A DNA stretch of 64,000 nt from Bog-756 sp963734395 (lineage in GTDB: Bacteria > Actinomycetota > Acidimicrobiia > Acidimicrobiales > RAAP-2). Below are positions 56,252 to 64,000 of this stretch, in pieces. The notes under the pieces are model-generated. The model did no database searches. It saw only the letters and a program-made list of their open reading frames with translations, and had not been told where the DNA came from. The stretch is taken from positions 434,001 to 498,000 of the forward strand of contig CAVTGY010000003.1 in assembly GCA_963734395.1 (NCBI GenBank), in the 5' to 3' direction. The position numbers and the translations under genes were made by a program. Numbering within the stretch: the stretch's first letter is position 1; every line of letters starts with the position of its first letter.

Positions 56252-56326
56252 ATGAAGAAGCTCTTGATCCTCGCCATCATCGTTGCCCTCGGCGTCATCG
56301 CCGCCAAGCGGCTCCGCCCCACCTGA
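56252..56326 (+). CDS. 24-residue single-helix membrane peptide
   Basis: ATG 56252 to TGA 56326 encodes a Lys-Lys start, a hydrophobic helix (LLILAIIVALGVIAA) and a basic end (KRLRPT), a typical small membrane protein. It lies 70 bases after the sigma factor stop on the same strand. No clear ribosome site. No known function; similar tiny peptides are often found in actinobacteria but I cannot name a family. Confidence 0.5.
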   Translation: MKKLLILAIIVALGVIAAKRLRPT

Positions 56327-56416
56327 GCAGCCCCTCCCTCCAGCGGCCCTGCCCTCCAGCGGCGTCGGTCCCGGCGGCGAATGCGGCGACCGGTCCCACC
56401 GTTCGTCGCCTTGGGT

Positions 56417-57216
56417 TCAGATCAGCCCCTGTGGTCGTCGTGCCAGCCGCCAGGCGACCAGAGCGCCCAGTGACGCGGCGGCAGTGACTCCGGCGGCGGC
56501 GGCGGTCATCGACCAGCTCGGGATGCTGACCCGGTCGCGCAGCCGGACCGGCTTGGTGAACTGCATGACCTCCCAGTCGCGCTCGCGGGCCACCTTGGCC
56601 AGCACCCGATCGGGATTCACCGCCACCGGGTGACCCACTGCTTCGAGCATGGGGAGGTCGGTGTAGGAGTCGGAGTACGCCGAGCACTCCTCGAGGTCGA
56701 ACCCTTCCGAACTCGGCCAGTTCGCGCATCGCCTCGGCCTTGAACGGGCCGTAGGCGTAGAACTCCATCTCCCCGGCGTATCGCCCGTCGTCGTCCACCA
56801 CCGCCCGGCTGGCGATGGCGCCGTCCACACCCAGGTGCTCGGCCAGCGGCAGCACGATGTCCTCGGGAGATGCCGACAGCAGATACACCTTGTGGCCGGC
56901 GGCCCGGTGTGCCTCGATCAGATCGAGCGCCTCGGCGTAGATGATCGGCTCCACCGTCTCCTCGAGTGCCTCACGCACGATCTCTCTGATCTGCGTCTGG
57001 TCCCACCCCTTGGTGAGGGTGAGCATCGAGTCCCGCACCCGGGCCAGCTTCTGTTCGCTGGCACCCAGATGCAGATAGATGATCTGGGAGACGATGGCCC
57101 GAGCCACCAGCCGCCTGATTGATCAGGCCACCGTGGTAGAGCGGCCGGCCGAAGGCGCCGATCGAGGCCTTGGCGATGACCGTCTTGTCCAGATCGAAGA
57201 AGGCGGCCCTCATCAT
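56417..57216 (-). CDS. HAD-superfamily IB phosphatase, C-terminal membrane anchor (two frameshifts)
   Basis: Phosphoserine-phosphatase-like: motif I AAFFDLDKTV, motif II VYLLSASPED, motif III/IV CSAYSDSYTDLPMLEAVG. One helix (TAAAAGVTAAASLGALVAW) ends the protein. Frame slips: an extra base in the 57105-57125 area (NQRLVARAIVSQ restored) and an extra C at 56707-56708 (EFEGFDLEECS restored). Starts ATG 57216, one base after the TrkA stop, so co-transcribed with the TrkA genes. Substrate could be a phospholipid or phosphoserine. Confidence 0.82.
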
Positions 57217-57217
57217 G

Positions 57218-57880
57218 TCAGCGACCCACCAGCAACCGTTGGACCGCGTCTTCGGCGTCGGCGGTCACCAGCACCAGCACCTCGTCGGCGATGGCCAGCC
57301 GGGTGTCGCCCCGGGGCACGATCAGGTGATCGCCGCGCACCACGGCTACCACGGTAGCGTCCCGGGGCACGCCCAGGTCGGCGAGGGTGGCGCCGGCAGC
57401 AGGGCTGTCCTCGGCCAGGGTGACCTCGACCAGGTGGGCATTTCCCCCTTCGAACCGGAGCAGTCGCACCAGGCTGCCCACCGACACCGCTTCTTCGACC
57501 AGGGCGGTGAGCAGCTGGGGGGTGGACACCGACACGTCGACGCCCCAGCTCTCGGTGAACAGCCACTGGTTCTTCGGGTGGTTGACCCGGGCCACCACCC
57601 GGGGGACGGCGAACTCCTGTTTGGCCAGAAGGGAGACCACCAGGTTGTCCTCGTCGTCGCCGGTGGCCGCCACCACCACGTCGACGGTGGACAGGCCGGC
57701 GGCGTCGAGGGAGGCCACCTCGCAGGCGTCGGCGACCACCCAGGTGATGTCCAGGTCGCCGCGGATGCGGGCCACCAGGTCGGGGTCCCGCTCGATGACC
57801 AACACCTCATGGCCCCCGGCGTGGAGATCCGAGGCGATCGCCGTTCCCACGCTCCCGGCACCGGCGATGGCGACCTTCAT
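57218..57880 (-). CDS. TrkA-type potassium uptake regulator (second copy)
   Basis: 220 residues: Rossmann NAD-binding RCK_N domain (KVAIAGAGSVGTAIASDLHA, VLVIERD, VVAATGDDEDNLVVSLLAKQ) and an RCK_C domain (AHLVEVTLAEDSPAAGATL). Gates K+ transport in response to nucleotides. GAGGA lies ahead of ATG 57880. Intact. In one unit with the first TrkA copy and the HAD gene. Confidence 0.9.
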   Translation of the reverse strand: MKVAIAGAGSVGTAIASDLHAGGHEVLVIERDPDLVARIRGDLDITWVVADACEVASLDAAGLSTVDVVVAATGDDEDNLVVSLLAKQEFAVPRVVARVNHPKNQWLFTESWGVDVSVSTPQLLTALVEEAVSVGSLVRLLRFEGGNAHLVEVTLAEDSPAAGATLADLGVPRDATVVAVVRGDHLIVPRGDTRLAIADEVLVLVTADAEDAVQRLLVGR

Positions 57881-57956
57881 ACCCGGTCCTCGGCCACATC
57901 GCCACCGGTCGCGTCGGGCGCCACGGTGGCATCGTCCGACCCACCGCCCACACCGG

Positions 57957-58660
57957 TCAACGGCCGCCCTCGGTAACGATCTCACCTCGACGATCACCGG
58001 CGATCGTCCGACCAGGCGTGCGTTGAACCTGTCGAGCGCAGTGTCCGACACCATCAGGTGCACCACGTCTCCTTCCTGACCGACCAGATCGCCGAAGTCG
58101 AGGCGGGCGACGCCGGCCCGGGTGACCGCCACCACGGTGACGTCTCCGGGGACGGACAGGTCGGCCAGCCGCTTGCCCGCCCACCGCTCGGGGAGCGACC
58201 GCTCGACCAGCGACAGCGTCCCGGTCGGGTCGGACCATTCGGACTCCACCTCGCCGGGAAGCAGCCGTCTGCGCACCTGGTCGATGGTCCACGACACGGT
58301 GGCCACGGTGGGGATGCCCAAGCGGAGATAGATCTGTGCCCGCCGGGGGTCGTAGATGCGGGCCACGACGTTGGGTATCTCGTAGGTCTCGCGGGCGATG
58401 CGGGCGGTGAGGATGTTGGTGTTGTCGCCGCTGGTCACCGCGGCCAGCGAGATGGCCTCGCCCGCCCGGGCCCGATCGAGGTCACTGCGATCGAACCCCG
58501 AGCCCACGATGGCGGTGCCCGGCCAGTCCGTGGGCAGCCGCCGGAACGCCTTGGCGTTGCGGTCGATGATGGCGACGGTATGCCCGGCTTCGACCAGCCC
58601 GATACCCAGTCCGGAACCGACCCGACCGCATCCCACGACGACGATGTGCACCCGAACCAT
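57957..58660 (-). CDS. TrkA-type potassium uptake regulator (first copy, end uncertain)
   Basis: About 235 residues: RCK_N with VHIVVVGCGRVGSGLGIGL, VAIIDRNAKAF, and AAVTSGDNTNILTARIARET; RCK_C with ADLSVPGDVTVVAVTRAG. In the literal frame it runs without stop into the second copy; a missing base near 57982 would end it GEIVTEGGR at TGA 57957, leaving a 76-base gap. I prefer two separate proteins. ATG 58660 lacks a ribosome site. Divergent from the K+ transporter-like gene at 58898. Confidence 0.82.
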
Positions 58661-58897
58661 GCAACACGCATCGTCCGGTGATGACAACTCACCCCCGCCG
58701 ATGGGTGCCGGGGCCGACTCGGTGTCCCGACCCTGGCGATGGACCCGTGCCGGTCGGCGATGGGACCGGAGCCGGCCCACGCCCATGATTTACTGAGGGG
58801 GTGGACCCATCGGCGACGGGAGGCTTGAACCCGGTCGAGTCGATGGGAGACCAGGCCGGAGCGGTGGTTTCTCCCGACAAGCCGGTGCCCGGGTCGT

Positions 58898-60921
58898 ATG
58901 ACCCCGGCGGCGGCAGCGCTGGTCAAGGTGGACCTCCCCGAGACCTTCCGCTACCGGTTGAAGAACCGTCTGCTCGGGCCCCCGATCGCCTCGGACCGAC
59001 AGTCGACCGAGCGCCTGGGCAAGCCGACCGCCCTGGCCGTGCTGTCCTCGGACGTGATCTCCTCGTCGGCCTACGCCACCGAGCAGATGCTCATTCCGCT
59101 GGTCATCGCCATCGGGGCGGCCGCCTACTCGCTGGTCATCCCGGTGACCTTCGCGGTCATCTTCGTGCTGTTGTTCGTCACCCTCTCCTACCTCGAGGTG
59201 GTCAAGGTCTACACCAAGGCGGGCGGCGCCTACGTGGTGGCCCGCGAGAACTTCGGTCTCACCGTGGCCCAGGTGGCGGCCATGTCCCTGCTCATCGACT
59301 ACACGCTGACCGTGGCGGTGTCGGTGGCCGCCGGCGTGGCCGCCATCACCTCGGTCTTCCCCGGGCTGACCCCCGAGACCACCTGGATCGCGGTCGGCCT
59401 GGTGCTGCTCATCGCCTACGGCAATCTGCGGGGTATCCGCGAAGCCGGGCGCACCTTCGCCGTGCCCACCTACTTCTTCATCGCCAACATGGTGATCCTG
59501 ATGGCGGTGCGGCGCCTACAGGGCCATCGTCGGGTCGTTGCACGCCCATTCCATCTACGGGCACATGGCGGGTTCCAACCCGACGGTCCACATCGGTTCG
59601 CCGGGGAGCGGGCTCCTCTACGGGGCCACGGTGTTCGTCGTTCTCAAGGCCTTCGCCTCGGGAGGGTCGGCGCTGACCGGCACCGAGGCCATCTCCAACG
59701 GGGTGAGCATCTTCCGCCGGCCCGAGTCGCGCAACGCCCGGATCACCATGGTCCTGATGGCCACCATCCTCGGATCGCTGGTGCTCGGCGTATCCGCCTG
59801 GCCTCGGTCACCCACCCGGTGCCCTATGTGTCCGGCACCCCGACGGTCATCTACCAGATCGGCAAGTTCGTCTACGGCGGCACCGCGTCTGGGCAACCTG
59901 TTCTCCGACGCTCCTCCAGATCGGGACCACCCTGATCCTCATTCTGGCGGCCAACACCAGCTTCACCGGCTTCCCCTTCCTGGCCAGCTTCGCCGCCGAC
60001 GACTCCTATCTGCCCCGCCAGCTGACCAAGCGAGGCCACCGGCTGGTGTTCTCCACCGGCATCATCGTGCTCACCGTGGTGTCGGTGGCGCTGCTCATCA
60101 TCACCCGGGCCAAGGTGGACAAGCTCATCCCGCTGTACGCCATCGGCGTGTTCACCGGCTTCACCATGGCCGGGGCGGGTATGGCCAAGTACCACCTCAC
60201 CCACAGAGAGGACCACTGGCGCCGCCGCTTGATCATCAACGGCACCGCGTCGGTGCTGTCGGCCATCGTGTTGGTGATCATCGCCGTGGCCAAATTCACC
60301 GAGGGCGCCTGGGCCATCCTGGTCATCCTGCCGGTCGGCGTGCTCGTCCTGTTGCGCCTCCACCATCAGTACGTCGACGAGGAACAGCAACTCGAAGAGG
60401 GCGCCGCCGAGGCGGCCGAGGCACCGGTGCTCAACCGCCACGTCGTGGTGGTGTTGATCGATCGGCTGGACATGGCCACCGCACGGGCCCTCCAGTATGC
60501 GCGCACCCTGCATCCCGACGAGCTTCGAGCGGTCCACTTCACCCTGGACAGCCAGGAGTCGGCCACCCTCGAGGCGGAGTGGAGTCGGCTCGGGCTGACC
60601 CGGCTCCCACTCGACGTCGAGGAGTGCGAGGACCGGCGCCTCACCCGGGCCGCCCTCGAGCTGGCCGCCGAAACGGTGGCCGACGAGCAGACCGAGTTGA
60701 CCATCCTCCTGCCCCGCCGCGGGTTCGCTGCCGGGTGGCATCGGCTGCTCCATGACGGCACGGCCGACCAGATCGCCGCCGCGGTGGGCCAGTTGGCCCA
60801 CGTCAATGCCACGGTGGTCCCCTACCAACTGACCGGGGGGTGGCTTTCACGCCGACGGGAATGGCGCCGTCAACCGTCGGGTGGCTGCCCACCGCCGACG
60901 GCCGTGCCACCAAGGCGATGA
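58898..60921 (+). CDS. APC-superfamily permease, KimA-like potassium transporter (frameshifts)
   Basis: About 670 residues: twelve-helix APC transporter (LAVLSSDVISSSAYATEQML, YTKAGGAYVVARENFGL, SGGSALTGTEAISNGV) and a C-terminal cytoplasmic part of about 200 residues (NRHVVVVLIDRLDMATARAL, LHPDELRAVHFTLDSQE) as in the K+ importer KimA. Divergent TrkA regulators support potassium as substrate. Breaks near 59510, 59806, 59888 and 59912, one base each. The first codon may lie upstream (GTG 58801) if a further slip near 58920 is accepted. Its end overlaps the next gene by ATGA (60918). Confidence 0.82.
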
Positions 60922-61295
60922 GAGCCGGAGACCGGGCCGCCGGTCGGGAGGCCGCGGCCAAGGCCGCCTTCGACCGGGCCGCATTCGGGGAGCGGGGCCG
61001 GGGGACGGTCCCCATCGGCGAGGCCCAGTGGAGGAACCGGGTCCGGCTGGCCGGCCGGGTCAAGTCGGTGCGGGTGCAGCCACGAGCGGGCACCTCCAAT
61101 CTCGAGTGCGTGCTGGCCGACGCCAGCGGGAAGATACTGCTGGTGTTCCAGGGACGCCGCCGTATCCCGGGCATCCAGCCCGGAGCGCGCCTGGTGGTCG
61201 AGGGCATGGTGGGCGACTGGGCCCGTAGGCAGGCCATTCTCAATCCCGACTACGAGCTCATCGCCGGCCCGGAGGCGGGGGAGGCACCGACCTGA
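60918..61295 (+). CDS. OB-fold nucleic acid-binding protein
   Basis: 125 residues. A basic helical start (AGREAAAKAAFDRAAFGERG) precedes an OB-fold: VRLAGRVKSVRVQPRAG, LECVLADASGKILLVFQGRR, RLVVEGMVGDWARRQAILNP. ATG 60918 overlaps the transporter's TGA (ATGA), so translation is coupled. The fold is that of the RecG/NfeD-like wedge group; which nucleic acid or partner it binds is unknown. Confidence 0.8.
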   Translation: MRAGDRAAGREAAAKAAFDRAAFGERGRGTVPIGEAQWRNRVRLAGRVKSVRVQPRAGTSNLECVLADASGKILLVFQGRRRIPGIQPGARLVVEGMVGDWARRQAILNPDYELIAGPEAGEAPT

Positions 61296-61605
61296 CCGGC
61301 CTCGTCGTCGGGTCCGTCGTCGGGTCCGTCGTCGGGTCACCGCCCGCCGCTCGAGGAGGCCCCGACGGTGCTTTCTTGCCCCTTACCCCTAATTGTCGGT
61401 ATCTTCTGCCCCCGTTGCCGGGTTACGCGGGCCGTGATGGCGCGCCCCGGCGGAGGCCACATGGCCGAGGCCTCGCAGGGGGAATGGAGTCCCTGACCAC
61501 TGCGATGGGTCGCGGTCGATGTTGTCAACAGTTGTCCAATCGTGACGGTGCAGGTCCAACCATCAGCCGTCCTGACCACGCAGTACACCGAAGGGAGCCT
61601 CACCG
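61296..61605 (+). other. 310-bp leader region of the H+-pyrophosphatase gene, no gene
   Basis: Starts with three copies of GTCGTCGGGTCC-like 12-mers (about 61304-61340). TTGCCC-N18-TATCTT near 61377-61406 is a possible promoter. The remaining 200 bases can fold: GGCCACATGGCC, and a nested stem CGCAGGG...CCC...TGCG near 61477-61505. It is too long for a plain leader and might hold a regulatory RNA, though I cannot match a known riboswitch. Confidence 0.4.

Positions 61606-64000
<2,395 letters not shown>

Overview
The window is 64 kb of high-GC DNA (about two thirds G+C by eye, not computed). A WhiB protein, a GlnR-type regulator next to type I and type II glutamine synthetases, a pair of ArsA/Get3-like ATPases, polyphosphate kinase and many short or leaderless starts point to an actinobacterium. 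Several small families (DUF6325, SHOCT, DUF929) fit a deep-branching, Acidimicrobiia-like lineage, but that placement is inference. There are no transposases, phage genes, CRISPR arrays or rRNA; two tRNA genes are present (Ala-UGC and Pro-CGG). The window begins inside an adenylate cyclase/ATPase gene and ends inside a membrane pyrophosphatase gene.

Layout. 0-9 kb: cyclase-ATPase plus a cNMP-binding protein, a GH1 glycosidase, two alpha/beta hydrolases, and a small ArsR-AHSA1-reductase operon with a readable promoter and twin operators. 8.9-11 kb: an arsenic cluster (arsR diverging from arsI, an aquaglyceroporin and arsC) with two matching operators. 11-19.7 kb: SnoaL, SHOCT and DUF6325 genes, then cydDCAB with a TetR regulator. 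19.7-30.9 kb: SRPBCC, cupin, methyltransferase, amidohydrolase, tRNA-Ala, soluble pyrophosphatase, polyphosphate kinase, aldo-keto reductase, PhzF-like protein and a membrane glycosyltransferase. 31-37.7 kb: a large two-domain glycosyltransferase, an alkyltransferase-like protein, a methyltransferase, DUF3089, tRNA-Pro, a CBS-domain protein and a response regulator. 37.7-46.9 kb: two ArsA-like ATPases beside whiB, a DUF929-VKOR-DUF929 disulfide module, a hydrolase, a Nudix protein, Mrp and an A-type Fe-S carrier. 46.9-52.5 kb: a compact molybdenum hydroxylase-like protein, RidA, and the GlnR-like regulator with glnA and glnII. 52.5-64 kb: NAD synthetase, a sigma factor, a HAD phosphatase, two TrkA proteins diverging from a KimA-like potassium transporter, an OB-fold protein and H+-pyrophosphatase.

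The genes form several coherent modules: arsenic detoxification without a dedicated pump, high-affinity respiration (CydDC/CydAB), extracytoplasmic thiol oxidation (VKOR with two thioredoxin-like partners), nitrogen assimilation, potassium homeostasis, and pyrophosphate/polyphosphate turnover.

The most striking property of the sequence itself is that about 25 conserved genes, including indispensable ones such as nadE, carry single-base frameshifts, and two carry in-frame stop codons. Nearly all read as normal proteins once one base is added or removed. I treat most as consensus or sequencing errors and give the coordinates of the whole reconstructed gene, noting each break.
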